From Hufsiella arboris (GTDB lineage Bacteria; Bacteroidota; Bacteroidia; Sphingobacteriales; Sphingobacteriaceae): a stretch of 64,000 bases of DNA. The stretch is taken from assembly GCF_009834875.1 (NCBI RefSeq), contig NZ_WVHT01000001.1:1-64000 (forward strand), read 5' to 3'. Below are positions 25,635 through 35,666 of this stretch, piece by piece. A program made the position numbers and the translations under genes. Positions within the stretch are counted from its first letter, which is position 1. Every line of letters starts with the position of its first letter. Below the pieces are notes generated by a model. The model was not told the DNA's origin. It did no database searches and saw nothing but the letters and a program-made list of their open reading frames with translations.

Positions 25635-26024
25635 TTACGTTTTATTTTGGTGGCGCAAGTTACGCAACAAAGTATAAACTTCAAAGGCTGTAAATAATAA
25701 ATAAACAGAAAAAAAATCAGCAGCAAAAAGAAGGCCGTTCACCTTGAATTTCAGCAAGTAAACTACTACAAGAGCCAAACAGAATATCAATTTCATTCCG
25801 ATAGCGGCCATGATCATATTAATTGACATTTCGCCCCCTTTTTTAATTCCGCTTAAGGCCAGCATGTACGAAATAAAAGTCAGGATTGCTACAGATAAAA
25901 AAATAATCCAGAATCCGGGAATCAGAATTTGCGCTGGTTGAACGAGCTTTGAAACCAGAACAGTTAGGCAAACTAAAATTCCGGTATAGACTAAAAAGTA
26001 AGCGATGCTTTTATTAAGATTCAA
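25635..26024 (-). CDS. Small membrane protein of the ATP synthase operon
   Basis: The 129-residue protein has four hydrophobic segments (about 9-26, 33-55, 68-90 and 97-115) and a basic tail (RNLRHQNKT). Its place between the AtpZ-like gene and atpB corresponds to AtpI, an assembly factor for the c-ring, though the sequence shows no diagnostic motif. The ATG overlaps the stop of the gene upstream (ATGA), so translation is coupled. Confidence 0.8.
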   Translation of the reverse strand: MNLNKSIAYFLVYTGILVCLTVLVSKLVQPAQILIPGFWIIFLSVAILTFISYMLALSGIKKGGEMSINMIMAAIGMKLIFCLALVVVYLLKFKVNGLLFAADFFSVYLLFTAFEVYTLLRNLRHQNKT

Positions 26025-26254
26025 TTTTTAGGTGTTTTAATTGATCGGATAACCAGGTATAAGGAAATAAATACTCCGGCTAAACTTAAAATGGCTGTAA
26101 AGATAGGTTGTTTTGAGTTTCTATTTTCATCAATTTTATAGCCTGCAAAAGTGAATAACCCGATAATGCCAATCATTTGAAAGGCAAGTGCGCTATATTT
26201 CGCATAAGCGTTTAGCTCCTTCTTTTCTTGCTTAAAATTCTCTCCAGGTTCCAT
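26021..26254 (-). CDS. AtpZ/AtpI family protein
   Basis: The 77-residue protein has a charged N-terminus (KQEKKELN) and two hydrophobic helices, 'IIGLFTFAGYKIDEN' carrying the AtpZ/AtpI-family GxxxD-like turn and 'FTAILSLAGVFISLYLVI'. It is the first gene of the ATP synthase operon and may act in Mg2+ uptake or assembly as AtpZ/AtpI do. The ATG at 26254 is used because the in-frame TTG at 26260 lies within the promoter -7 box (26258-26265). Confidence 0.85.
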   Translation of the reverse strand: MEPGENFKQEKKELNAYAKYSALAFQMIGIIGLFTFAGYKIDENRNSKQPIFTAILSLAGVFISLYLVIRSIKTPKN

Positions 26255-26257
26255 AGT

Positions 26258-26265
26258 CAAAATTA
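26258..26265 (-). promoter_or_regulatory. Candidate promoter of the ATP synthase operon
   Basis: On the minus strand TAATTTTG matches TAnnTTTG and ends 3 bases before the first ATG of the operon (26254). Transcription would begin at or very near the start codon, giving a leaderless mRNA. A -33 box is not clear. Confidence 0.4.
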
Positions 26266-26323
26266 ATAATAGAAATCAATGGTTAAATGATACTTTTAGA
26301 CCGAAGGTTTTAATTGAAGATTA

Positions 26324-26331
26324 TATTTTTG
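26324..26331 (+). promoter_or_regulatory. Candidate -7 box for sprE/porW
   Basis: TATTTTTG matches TAnnTTTG and lies about 35 bases before the preferred TTG start at 26366. A well-spaced -33 TTG is not seen. Confidence 0.3.
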
Positions 26332-26365
26332 TATTACCTTGTTGTATTTATATAACGTTCACGGC

Positions 26366-29086
26366 TTGAAATCAATCCATCAGCAATTCATCTTTATTGT
26401 TTGTTTAATCTTATCGGCATGCGGCACTAATAAAGATACCGTAACAAGCAGGAGCATGCAAAATTTAACATCTCGTTACAATATAATCTATAATGCTAAC
26501 GAGTTGTTAAAGGAGAGCGTGACAAATATTGAGACATCAACGGCCGACAATTACGACAATATTTTGCCTGTCTATAAAGTACCTACTGAGGAAATCGCCC
26601 AGTCAGAATTTAAAAACCTGGATTCCATTATAAAAAAGGCAAATGTTATCATTTCGGATAAAAGCCAGGGTAATTATGTTGATGATGCATATATGCTTAT
26701 CGGTAAAGCCAATTATTTTAAGGCCAATTATTTCAATGCTGCCGAATATTTCAGGTATGTAAATAAAACCTACCGGGATGACCCTGAACAACGGGAAATC
26801 TCCTGGCTCTGGCTCGGGCATTCATTGCTTAACCTGGATAATAAAGATGAAGCAGCGCCGGTGCTCGACAGCGCGTTGCGGAATGTTTCACTTGCCAAAA
26901 AGAACGCCGCGGATGTTTTTGCCACCGAAGCTCAATTCAACATAAAAACCGGGAACGAGTTGTATGCGATAGAAATGCTTCAGAAAGCGTTGAAAGCCGG
27001 CACAACTGGCCCTAAGACCGTTCGCTGGAAATTTATCCTGGCTCAGTTGCAGGAAAAAAACAATCAACTTAAAGAGGCTTACGAAAATTATTCTGCGGTT
27101 GTTAAAAGTAACGCCTCATTTGAGTTGGCCTTTAATGCTCAACTTAACCGGATAAGGATAGAAGATGCCGACAACAAACAGGCTGGAAACAAAGTTCAGC
27201 ACTTGAAGGCGTTGCTCCGGGCGGACAAAAATGAGGATTTTAAGGATCAGATCTATTACCGGATCGGCGACGTGTATCTTCAAAATAATGAAACTTCTGA
27301 CGCGATAGAAAATTACAACCTGGCAGTTAAAAACAGCGTCAAAAATCAAACTCAAAAGGGTTTAGCTTACTACCGCTTAGCGGAGATCAATTTTAAAAAC
27401 ACCAGGTATTCCGAAGCAAAATCCTATTACGATAGTACGTTAGCTAACTTGCCGCCAACCTACCCAGGCTATACGCTTATTGAAGTAAAGAGCAAAAATC
27501 TTGATCTGCTGGCCGACAGGTATAGCGTTATATCCAGGGAAGATACGTTACAGGCTTTTGCTCAAATGCCCGAAGCGCTTAGAGATTTACGCATCGGCGC
27601 TTTAGTCCGCGAACAAATAGGAAAAGTAAACTCGCCGGGCACCGCCACGCCTGATGTTTTTATAGCTGCAATAGATAATCCGACCAGCACTACCGGCAAC
27701 GCGATCACCGAGGGGAAATTCTATTTTAACAACACTACCGCGTTAAGCCAGGGTTTTTCAGATTTCAAACGACGCTGGGGCAACCGGAAACTTGGCGACA
27801 ACTGGCGCATAGGAGACAAAAGTTCACAGGAGTCAACCGCAACGGCAGCAAGCGCTCCCAACCAGGGCCTGCCTACCGGGAATATCCCTGTTCCTCAGGA
27901 TGAAGCCAGTCTTATAAAGTCTTACCGGGATGCACTGCCATTAACGCCTGTTCAACTCGAACAGTCAAATCAAAAAATAGCTACCGCATATTTTGATATT
28001 GGCAACTTTTACCGTGATGAGCTAAAGGACGACGCTGAGGCAATAAATACTTATCAGGAGATATTGAGACGTTTTCCGCAAAGCTCCTACAGATCTTCCG
28101 TTTTATACAATTTATATCGCTTGTATCAGACAAAGGATCCGGAAAAGTCAAATCATTATAAAGAGCTACTGCTGAGAGAATTTCCAGATTCACCTTTCGC
28201 GAAAATTATAACCGATCCTGACTACAGTCAAAAAGCGAATGAGAAAACAGCAAAACTATTGGCTGATTACAATGCAGTTTACAACCTCTATCTTCAAAAA
28301 AAATATGTCGATGTTATAAGTGGAGTTACTATTATTCAACAAGATGGCAAAAATCAATTCTCGCCCCAACTTGGCTATTTGAAAGCTTTGGCAATCGGCC
28401 ATACCCAAAGGCTGCCTGCACTGGAAGAGGCGTTCAGACAGATAGCTACCGAATTTCCCGACGATAAAATAATTACACCTCTTGTTGCGGAGCATCTTCA
28501 ATTTTTAGATAAAAACCGTGATGAGATTGGCAAAAGGCCAGTTGCTTTAGTTGATTTTGACCCAAATGAGCCGCGATTCGTTGAAGAACCGACTGCCCAA
28601 CCCGCCACAGCGCAAGTAAAACAGCAAGCCAATAATATTCCTGCGCAAGCGCAGCCGGCAAATTTACCGCCAGCAAAAGCAGAACAAAAACCGGCGGATT
28701 TACCTAAGCCGGCAGCTAACAAAATGTTTAGTTTACCGGATTCTGCTGAATATTACTTTGCAATTAATGTGCTCGATGCAGGTGTCAATCTTAGTTCGTC
28801 ACGCTTTGGAATCGGGCAATTTAACAGGGCTAATTTTTCAGGAAACCAAATTAAACACCAGCTAAAAGATGTAAATAATGAAAATCAACTGATATTTGTC
28901 GGCAAATTTTTAAGCCTTAGCACCGTTAAAGATTACGAGCGAAACATTTTACCTCTTATACGGGATATCATGAAGATCGCTCCGGACAAATACAATACCT
29001 TTGTGATTACGAATGACGGTTTGAATAAACTTACAGATCGTAACATGATTAACTTATATATTGATTTTTACAAGCAGCAACCTTAA
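26366..29086 (+). CDS. sprE: Type IX secretion periplasmic lipoprotein PorW/SprE
   Basis: This 906-residue TPR lipoprotein supports the type IX secretion/gliding machine. A lipobox (ILSAC, about residue 19) is followed by 'LTSRYNIIYNANELLKES', typical of SprE/PorW. Many TPR-like helices fill the rest ('YYRLAEINFKNTRYSEAKSYY', 'EAINTYQEILRRFPQSSY'). A Pro/Ala/Gln-rich linker (about 750-790) precedes a conserved C-terminal domain. No ATG exists before the lipobox; the TTG at 26366 gives a compact signal (MKSIHQQF...), while a TTG at 26339 is the alternative. It overlaps nothing and is followed directly by the pbp gene. Confidence 0.85.
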   Translation: MKSIHQQFIFIVCLILSACGTNKDTVTSRSMQNLTSRYNIIYNANELLKESVTNIETSTADNYDNILPVYKVPTEEIAQSEFKNLDSIIKKANVIISDKSQGNYVDDAYMLIGKANYFKANYFNAAEYFRYVNKTYRDDPEQREISWLWLGHSLLNLDNKDEAAPVLDSALRNVSLAKKNAADVFATEAQFNIKTGNELYAIEMLQKALKAGTTGPKTVRWKFILAQLQEKNNQLKEAYENYSAVVKSNASFELAFNAQLNRIRIEDADNKQAGNKVQHLKALLRADKNEDFKDQIYYRIGDVYLQNNETSDAIENYNLAVKNSVKNQTQKGLAYYRLAEINFKNTRYSEAKSYYDSTLANLPPTYPGYTLIEVKSKNLDLLADRYSVISREDTLQAFAQMPEALRDLRIGALVREQIGKVNSPGTATPDVFIAAIDNPTSTTGNAITEGKFYFNNTTALSQGFSDFKRRWGNRKLGDNWRIGDKSSQESTATAASAPNQGLPTGNIPVPQDEASLIKSYRDALPLTPVQLEQSNQKIATAYFDIGNFYRDELKDDAEAINTYQEILRRFPQSSYRSSVLYNLYRLYQTKDPEKSNHYKELLLREFPDSPFAKIITDPDYSQKANEKTAKLLADYNAVYNLYLQKKYVDVISGVTIIQQDGKNQFSPQLGYLKALAIGHTQRLPALEEAFRQIATEFPDDKIITPLVAEHLQFLDKNRDEIGKRPVALVDFDPNEPRFVEEPTAQPATAQVKQQANNIPAQAQPANLPPAKAEQKPADLPKPAANKMFSLPDSAEYYFAINVLDAGVNLSSSRFGIGQFNRANFSGNQIKHQLKDVNNENQLIFVGKFLSLSTVKDYERNILPLIRDIMKIAPDKYNTFVITNDGLNKLTDRNMINLYIDFYKQQP

Positions 29087-29087
29087 T

Positions 29088-31343
29088 ATGCAGCGCCGAA
29101 CTAAACAGCTCTCACAACAAGAAATAAACAGATATACAGTAAACCTATGGAAGATCGTAATAGGCTTTATTGCCTTTGGGGTAATATTGCTTTTTAGTAT
29201 CGGATTAGGTTTATTTGGGAAATTACCATCCTTTAGGGACCTTGAGAATCCGAAAAGCAATATCGCATCTGAAGTTATATCTGATGACGGCAATATCCTG
29301 GGAACATATTACGTGCAGAACCGAACTCCTGTACGCTATGATCAAATTTCACCCAATGTTATTAACGCACTGGTTTCAACAGAAGATAAACGGTTTTACA
29401 GCCATTCAGGATTGGACTTCAAGCGTACGTTTTCAATTATATTTAAAAACCTTATTGGTAAGAAAGAAGGTGCAAGTACCATTACCCAACAGCTCGCCTT
29501 AAATCTTTTTTCAAAGGAAGGCCGCTCACGGAATACATTAAAACGAAGTATCCAAAAACTTCAGGAATGGATCGTGGCTGTAAAACTTGAGCGGCAATAC
29601 ACCAAGGAAGAGATTATCACCATGTACCTGAATACTGTAGATTTCGGAACTTATAACAGTTTCGGGATCAAGGCAGCCGCCCGTACATTCTTTAATACCA
29701 CACCTGATAAGTTGAAACCGGAACAGGCAGCTATGCTGATTGGGATGTTAAAGGGACCATCTTTATATTCCCCTATCCGCAACCCCGACAACGCATTGCG
29801 CCGCAGAAACACTGTTTTGAATAACATGTATCAGGCAGGATTTCTCACAAATTCTGAATTTGAAGAGGTAAAAGAAAAACCAATTAAGCTTTCGATTAAT
29901 CCAACGGATTATAGCGAAGGTTCCGCAGCATATTTTAGAGCGGTCCTTAAAAGAGATATTCAAAGGATTTTCGAGGAACAGTCCATCACAAAAGCTGACG
30001 GAACACCTTACGACCTCGACCGCGACGGTTTAAAAATATTCACATCGATTAATTCTAAAATGCAAACCTATGCTGAACAAGCTCAGCGGGAGTATTTGAA
30101 AAGCTTACAGAACCAGTTCAATCAGCAATGGGGCGGGCGGGATCCGTTTAAATCTGACAAGATGATGCAGGACCTGCTTTTTACAGGAATGAAACGATCA
30201 GACAGATATAAACAACTCAAAGCTGAAGATAAAAGCAACGACGAAATTTGGGCTGATTTCAGAAAACCTGCAAAGATGACCATCTTCAGCTGGCGGGGAG
30301 ATATCGATACATTGATGCGCCCGATCGATTCGATAAAGTATTACAAATTAATGCTACGTAACGCGGTTATGTCGATGGAGCCCCAAACAGGGTATGTAAG
30401 AGCATGGGTTGGCGGGAACAACTTTGAATATTTTAAATATGATCAGGTAAAAATGGGCGCCAGGCAGGTAGGTTCTACCGCAAAACCCTTTACCTACGCA
30501 GTTGCAATCGGCAGTCAGGGCTTTTCGCCATGTTACCAGGTGCCAAACGAGCCCGTGACCGTTGAAGGCTGGACTCCTAAAGCCTATAAGCCGATTCCAG
30601 GATATTTGACTTTACGAAAAGCGCTTGCAAACTCACAGAACTATGTCACGGCTTGGGTAATGAAACAAGTTGGTGCCACGGCTGTATCAACTCAAATTAA
30701 AAAGATGGGCATATCGACAGATGTCCCCGCTTATCCGTCCATTTGCCTTGGCACATTTGACGCCACACTTTATGACATGGTCGGGGCTTACTCAACATTT
30801 GTTAATCACGGTCTTTGGACAGAACCAATTTACCTGCTTCGGATTGAGGATAAAAATGGAAATGTACTTTACGACCGCAAACCACAGGTTAAAGTAGCCC
30901 TGGATCCGCAAACGGCTTATGTAATGACAAGCATGCTAAAAAGCGTTGTGAACGAAGGTACAGGCGTTAGGCTCCGTTATAAATACAACTTTAAAAACCC
31001 CATCGGTGGAAAAACAGGCACAACGCAAAATAATTCCGACGGTTGGTTTATCGGGATTACACCTGAACTCGTAACAGGCGTTTGGACAGGCTGTGAGGAC
31101 CGCGCTTTGCATTTCTTTTCTACGGACAAAGGTGAAGGCGCAAATTCAGCTCTACCGGTTTTTGCGTTATACATGAAAAAAGTTTATGCTGATCCATCGT
31201 TAAAATATACAAAAGGTGATTTTGAACCTCCCAAAGGCGGGGTCAAAATAACATTGGATTGCGACGCGTACGGACCAGCTAAGACCGACTCAACCCAAAC
31301 CGAGCCACAAACTGAAGAACTAAAAGATGATACAAGATTTTAA
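29088..31343 (+). CDS. Class A penicillin-binding protein (PBP1A type)
   Basis: A bifunctional peptidoglycan glycosyltransferase/transpeptidase of 751 residues. One membrane helix (about 21-43) is followed by the GT51 domain with catalytic Glu99 in VSTEDKRFYSH and GASTITQQLALNLF. The transpeptidase domain has the active Ser in VGSTAKPF, the SQN triad in LANSQNYV and GGKTGTTQNNSDGWF. The ATG at 29088 lies 2 bases after the sprE stop; the in-frame ATG at 29061 would overlap sprE and add nine non-typical residues. The two genes are likely cotranscribed. Confidence 0.95.
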   Translation: MQRRTKQLSQQEINRYTVNLWKIVIGFIAFGVILLFSIGLGLFGKLPSFRDLENPKSNIASEVISDDGNILGTYYVQNRTPVRYDQISPNVINALVSTEDKRFYSHSGLDFKRTFSIIFKNLIGKKEGASTITQQLALNLFSKEGRSRNTLKRSIQKLQEWIVAVKLERQYTKEEIITMYLNTVDFGTYNSFGIKAAARTFFNTTPDKLKPEQAAMLIGMLKGPSLYSPIRNPDNALRRRNTVLNNMYQAGFLTNSEFEEVKEKPIKLSINPTDYSEGSAAYFRAVLKRDIQRIFEEQSITKADGTPYDLDRDGLKIFTSINSKMQTYAEQAQREYLKSLQNQFNQQWGGRDPFKSDKMMQDLLFTGMKRSDRYKQLKAEDKSNDEIWADFRKPAKMTIFSWRGDIDTLMRPIDSIKYYKLMLRNAVMSMEPQTGYVRAWVGGNNFEYFKYDQVKMGARQVGSTAKPFTYAVAIGSQGFSPCYQVPNEPVTVEGWTPKAYKPIPGYLTLRKALANSQNYVTAWVMKQVGATAVSTQIKKMGISTDVPAYPSICLGTFDATLYDMVGAYSTFVNHGLWTEPIYLLRIEDKNGNVLYDRKPQVKVALDPQTAYVMTSMLKSVVNEGTGVRLRYKYNFKNPIGGKTGTTQNNSDGWFIGITPELVTGVWTGCEDRALHFFSTDKGEGANSALPVFALYMKKVYADPSLKYTKGDFEPPKGGVKITLDCDAYGPAKTDSTQTEPQTEELKDDTRF

Positions 31344-31361
31344 GGTCGTGGATTTTAGTTT

Positions 31362-33161
31362 ATGGAAAAGTTCGATTATCGTGAAGCGTTAAAAAAAATC
31401 CCTAAGAGGCCCGGTGTTTACCAGTTCTGGAACAGTGACAATGAGTTAATATATATTGGTAAGGCGAAAAACTTAAAGAACCGCGTTACCAGTTATTTTA
31501 TTAAGGATAATTACAGGATTAACGCCAAAACACGTGCGCTGGTAGGTAAGATAAATAACATAACTTTCACTATCGTTGATACGGAGATTGATGCCTGGCT
31601 GCTGGAAAACAGCTTGATTAAAAAGCATCAGCCACGATACAATGTAATGCTGAAGGATGATAAGACCTATCCATGGATTGTCATTAAAAACGAAAATTTT
31701 CCGAGAATTTACTGGACCAGGCGTATTATTCGCGATGGTTCAAAATATCTAGGCCCTTATGCATCGGTTAGCATGATGCATACCATGCTTGATATGGTTC
31801 GTGAAATATATCCATTGCGAACATGTAATCTGCCTCTCACCGAAGAAAACATTAAAGCCGGAAAGTTTAAGGTTTGCTTAGAATACCAGATTGGAAACTG
31901 TAAAGGCCCCTGCCAGTCGTACCAAAGTGAGTTTGACTATAATGACAGTATAGAGAGTATCAAAGATATATTAAACGGTAAAATCGGCGGAGTTATGAAG
32001 AAACTAAAATCTGATCTGGATCAGGCTGTTTCTGAGATGAACTTCGAACTTGCTCACCGTTTAAAGCGGCAGTTTGATTTGCTTGAAAGATATCAAAGTA
32101 AATCTACGATAGTCAATTCATCCATTACAGATGTTGATGTATTCAGTATTGCTAGTGATGAGAAACATGCGTTTGTGAATTTTCTGAAGATAATGAACGG
32201 AACGGTTATTCAAACGCAAACCATCGAAATCAGGAAAAAGCTCGACGAATCAGACGAAGAACTTTTAAGCATCGCGATCTCAGAATTCAGAAGCCGGTTT
32301 AAAAGCCAATCGAAAGAAATTATCGTACCCTTTGAACTGGAGCTTGAAGATCCCGGGATCAAATTCACTGTTCCTAAATTGGGAGAAAAGAAAAAGCTGC
32401 TTGACCTTTCCCAAAAGAATGTCACTTTCTTTAAACGTGACAAACTGGAGCAATATGAAAAACTGAATCCGGATCATAGAACGGACCGCATCATGGAGCA
32501 GATGATGAAGGATCTGCGCATGAACCAACAGCCAAGACATATCGAGTGCTTTGACAACTCGAATTTTCAGGGAAAATATCCTGTCTCGGCGATTGTTGTT
32601 TTTAAAGATGGGAGGCCGTCCAAAAAGGATTACAGGCATTTTAACGTAAAAACAGTAGAAGGCCCTAACGACTTCGCCACCATGGAAGAGGCGGTTTACA
32701 GACGTTATAGACGGCTTTTAGAAGAAGGCGAACCATTGCCGCAGCTAATTATTATCGACGGCGGTAAAGGCCAGTTATCATCCGCTCTAAAAAGCCTCAG
32801 ACTATTGGGCATTGAAACTCAGGTAACAGTTATTGGCATTGCTAAAAGACTCGAAGAAATATTTTACCCTGGCGATCAATACCCTTTGTATCTTGATAAA
32901 AAGTCGGAATCACTAAAAATTATTCAACAGCTTCGTGACGAAGCACATCGTTTCGGGATAACATTCCATAGAAAGAAGCGCAATAAAGGAACGCTGGTTA
33001 CCGAAATTGAAAAAGTTCCCGGCATAGGCAAAACATCTGCTGAAAAGTTACTGAAGCACTTTAAATCTGTTAAGAAAGTAAAGGAAGCTTCGCCCGAGCA
33101 ATTGCTTCAATTTATTAACACCAAACAGCTCAAGGCTCTTAACGAATACTTTGAAAATTAA
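31362..33161 (+). CDS. uvrC: Excinuclease ABC subunit C
   Basis: This nuclease makes the dual incisions of nucleotide excision repair with UvrAB. The 599 residues show the N-terminal GIY-YIG domain ('RPGVYQFWNSDNELIYIGKA', about 16-35), a cysteine-containing segment (CLEYQIGNCKGPC), the UvrBC helix pair (about 203-240), the RNase H-like C-nuclease with IECFDNSNFQG and IIDGGKGQL, and tandem helix-hairpin-helix motifs at the end (VPGIGKTSAEKLL). It follows the pbp gene by 18 bases in an operon that ends at a strong terminator. Confidence 0.97.
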   Translation: MEKFDYREALKKIPKRPGVYQFWNSDNELIYIGKAKNLKNRVTSYFIKDNYRINAKTRALVGKINNITFTIVDTEIDAWLLENSLIKKHQPRYNVMLKDDKTYPWIVIKNENFPRIYWTRRIIRDGSKYLGPYASVSMMHTMLDMVREIYPLRTCNLPLTEENIKAGKFKVCLEYQIGNCKGPCQSYQSEFDYNDSIESIKDILNGKIGGVMKKLKSDLDQAVSEMNFELAHRLKRQFDLLERYQSKSTIVNSSITDVDVFSIASDEKHAFVNFLKIMNGTVIQTQTIEIRKKLDESDEELLSIAISEFRSRFKSQSKEIIVPFELELEDPGIKFTVPKLGEKKKLLDLSQKNVTFFKRDKLEQYEKLNPDHRTDRIMEQMMKDLRMNQQPRHIECFDNSNFQGKYPVSAIVVFKDGRPSKKDYRHFNVKTVEGPNDFATMEEAVYRRYRRLLEEGEPLPQLIIIDGGKGQLSSALKSLRLLGIETQVTVIGIAKRLEEIFYPGDQYPLYLDKKSESLKIIQQLRDEAHRFGITFHRKKRNKGTLVTEIEKVPGIGKTSAEKLLKHFKSVKKVKEASPEQLLQFINTKQLKALNEYFEN

Positions 33162-33190
33162 AAAAGGCTTCATTTCTGAAGCCTTTTTAT
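33161..33190. terminator. Bidirectional terminator between uvrC and gldN
   Basis: AAAAAGGCTTC (33161-33171) and GAAGCCTTTTT (33178-33188) form an 11-bp stem with a 6-base loop, flanked by A-run and T-run. It can serve both uvrC and the convergent gld operon. Confidence 0.85.
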
Positions 33191-33213
33191 TTTTTTATTA
33201 TAAATGTGAGTCA

Positions 33214-34086
33214 TTAATATGACCATAAATCATGCTCGTAATCCACAAGCTCTTTCTTAACACGCTCTGATTCATAAAGCTTGTCAATTCCTTGTGCATA
33301 ATCCTTAATTCTGAGATCGTCAGGATTTGATTCTTTAACGATATAACTTGCAAAAATTCGCTTCATAAAGATATCATCATAACTTAAACCCGTTGCATCG
33401 TTCGCACGATTTACCACTTCTTTAGTTACAAATATTTGCCTTGCCTCGGGAAAATAAATCCAGAAAGCGGGTTGTTCACCCAAATCCTGCCCGGCAGCTT
33501 TAATTTTCACAAGCGGTGCGATACCAATTATCCGTGGTTCAAAAATCGAACGCTGCTTATCGAAAATCCAATCCTCTTTTATACGGAATTTCACGACGCT
33601 GTCAGGGTTAAATTCACCAGCCTGAATATGCGAGCCGGTTTGGTTACCATTGGCATCAAATTCCGGAACTACTACGCTATCAGCAAACTTTGACATCGCC
33701 TGCTCTGGCTTCAGAATAGTTGTGAACTCATCGCCATTGGGATCATCTTTAGTACTCAATGCATCATAAGCAGTAAGCTCTCCTGCCGTTACGGCGCTCA
33801 TGATTACGTCTATTAAACGACCTTTAGGAGATGCATATGCGCGGTTCATTTTGTCCCGAAGATCAATTTCTCTCCATACACGCTTAGAATACATTACATC
33901 TGCCTCCCGTAGATTCGCGTAAGGCGTAACCTTGGCATCGAGAATATTACTTTTCTTGTAATATCCATCAAGCGGTTTATCCGGTGCCGGTTTAACAGGT
34001 TTTGTACTGTTGCTAAGATTTGGCTGCTGACCAAATACTGTTGAACAGATAACTACAAAACCTCCGATTAATAAAATCCGTTTCAT
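33214..34086 (-). CDS. gldN: Gliding motility / type IX secretion protein GldN
   Basis: This periplasmic ring component (PorN homologue) works with GldK at the outer membrane. The 290 residues start with a signal peptide (MKRILLIGGFVVICSTVFGQ), followed by the conserved 'DVMYSKRVWREIDLRDKMN' and 'AFWIYFPEARQIFVTKEV'. The ATG at 34086 is chosen because it begins the signal peptide and lies four bases after the gldM stop; an upstream start at 34164 would overlap gldM. It is the last gene of gldKLMN. Confidence 0.95.
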   Translation of the reverse strand: MKRILLIGGFVVICSTVFGQQPNLSNSTKPVKPAPDKPLDGYYKKSNILDAKVTPYANLREADVMYSKRVWREIDLRDKMNRAYASPKGRLIDVIMSAVTAGELTAYDALSTKDDPNGDEFTTILKPEQAMSKFADSVVVPEFDANGNQTGSHIQAGEFNPDSVVKFRIKEDWIFDKQRSIFEPRIIGIAPLVKIKAAGQDLGEQPAFWIYFPEARQIFVTKEVVNRANDATGLSYDDIFMKRIFASYIVKESNPDDLRIKDYAQGIDKLYESERVKKELVDYEHDLWSY

Positions 34087-34090
34087 AACG

Positions 34091-35623
34091 TTAATTTGCT
34101 GATAAAGCGATTGGATCGAGCGCTTGCTGAACGCCGTCAGGACCAACTGCTGTAATATTGTCAAAGATCACCCTTGTTCCGGGAATAACGCCAGCCATTG
34201 CCGCACGCATTGCTCCACTTAATTCGCCACCGGTTGTTGACAGGACAACGGCGTCTGCACGTGGTCTTGCTATAATCAATGTAAATCGAGTTACTTCAAA
34301 TTTAGCATCAAAATCAAAATTATCCAACGTGGCGAATACTCTATTTTGAGATTTAATAACAACAGAACTAAGCGATCCACCTGTTTTGCCGGCAAATTTC
34401 GCTTTTGGCGGAGGTATTCTTTTTACGCGAAATGTGGTTGTTCCTATGTTTTGCATCTTTCCGGGAGCCAGCTCTGCAGAAACCGCAACCTTAGCTTCAC
34501 CCGGGGTTGTAACACGTACCGTGTATTTTCCATTCGATCCAGAAATACTTCCTCCCGTCATACTCACCCGTAGATTTTCTTTTGGTATACCAGGAGCTGA
34601 AACAGAAACCGGGTTTGGAACACCAATATAGAACACATTCATCTTATCAGGAGACACAACAGCCGAAGGCTCTGCAACCTGGTACTTTTGTTCAGGAGTT
34701 TTATATTCCTTAACCGTACCATCAGTTTGTTTAACACGGATCGTTCCAACCCATGAGTAAACACCTTCTTTCCCGGTTGATACTGAATATTGGCCTTTAC
34801 CATCTTTAACAGCCAAAGCTGAACCGTTTACAGTAATGTTCGGACTTGATTTTGAATCGGACGCTGTAAGAAACACTTCTGCCGTATAAGGCTGGCCTCT
34901 TAAAACATAAGAAGTCGGAGCTACCGCAACCGCTGCGAACTGATCAAGTGTAACCAATGCCTGATCCATTTTACCAAATATCTTTTTGATAACATCCGAC
35001 TCGGCATTTTTCGTATCGGCCTGGATTTTCGTTAAGATTGTCATAGCCGCAGTCAAAGGTGTTCCTTCGCCAAAGTTGACATCTTCCCAGGTTTTTTTAC
35101 CTTCAATCCGCTTTTTAGGGTCATTAGCTTCGAGCGAAAATGTTAAGCTTGAACGGTCTTTTTCATCAACAAGAGCGATTAATTTTTCACGGGTCTGGTT
35201 GATTTTATTTTTCAGCTCAATCCCTTTCTTTTTGTTGATCATAATACCTTGTGCAATGTCCATATTCGCACGTTCCACCAAATCTCCTGTTTCTTCGCTA
35301 TAACCCTGACCTTCTTTCTCGAACTCTTTCTTCAGCTGATCGATATAGTTATTTAAGTCATCAGCCAAATTCCTTGCCTGCACAGCCTTTGCATAAATCG
35401 GCTTGGCACGCTCTGGCTCATCTTTTAGTTTAGTGTTTTCAAAAGCTGTAAATAACTGTCCTACACTTGTATTAACGTTTACTTTAGAAGTGTTTAAACT
35501 GTCATTTATGTTTTTAAATGCATTTAATATTGTATCTGACACGTTTAAGGCTAACATTGCGAGCAATACCAAATACATGATATTGATCATCTTCTGCCTT
35601 GTTGTTTCTTTGCCGCCTGCCAT
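34091..35623 (-). CDS. gldM: Gliding motility / type IX secretion protein GldM
   Basis: This inner-membrane rotor-shaft component (PorM) transmits motion from GldL to the periplasmic ring. The 510 residues start with MAGGKETTRQKMINIMYLVL (given in outline), one membrane helix (about 13-35), then long periplasmic helices and four immunoglobulin-like beta domains, as seen from repeats such as 'PEQKYQVAEPSAVVSPDKMNV'. GldM and GldL form the motor. The order K-L-M-N is conserved. Confidence 0.96.
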   Translation of the reverse strand: MAGGKETTRQKMINIMYLVLLAMLALNVSDTILNAFKNINDSLNTSKVNVNTSVGQLFTAFENTKLKDEPERAKPIYAKAVQARNLADDLNNYIDQLKKEFEKEGQGYSEETGDLVERANMDIAQGIMINKKKGIELKNKINQTREKLIALVDEKDRSSLTFSLEANDPKKRIEGKKTWEDVNFGEGTPLTAAMTILTKIQADTKNAESDVIKKIFGKMDQALVTLDQFAAVAVAPTSYVLRGQPYTAEVFLTASDSKSSPNITVNGSALAVKDGKGQYSVSTGKEGVYSWVGTIRVKQTDGTVKEYKTPEQKYQVAEPSAVVSPDKMNVFYIGVPNPVSVSAPGIPKENLRVSMTGGSISGSNGKYTVRVTTPGEAKVAVSAELAPGKMQNIGTTTFRVKRIPPPKAKFAGKTGGSLSSVVIKSQNRVFATLDNFDFDAKFEVTRFTLIIARPRADAVVLSTTGGELSGAMRAAMAGVIPGTRVIFDNITAVGPDGVQQALDPIALSAN

Positions 35624-35666
35624 TCTAAATGGGTCTTTCTAAAAAAATGTAGTTAAGTTCGATTAA

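Noticed and set aside
32280-32639. 119-codon minus-strand frame
   Set aside because: It is antisense to the UvrC nuclease domain, whose motifs are intact on the plus strand.
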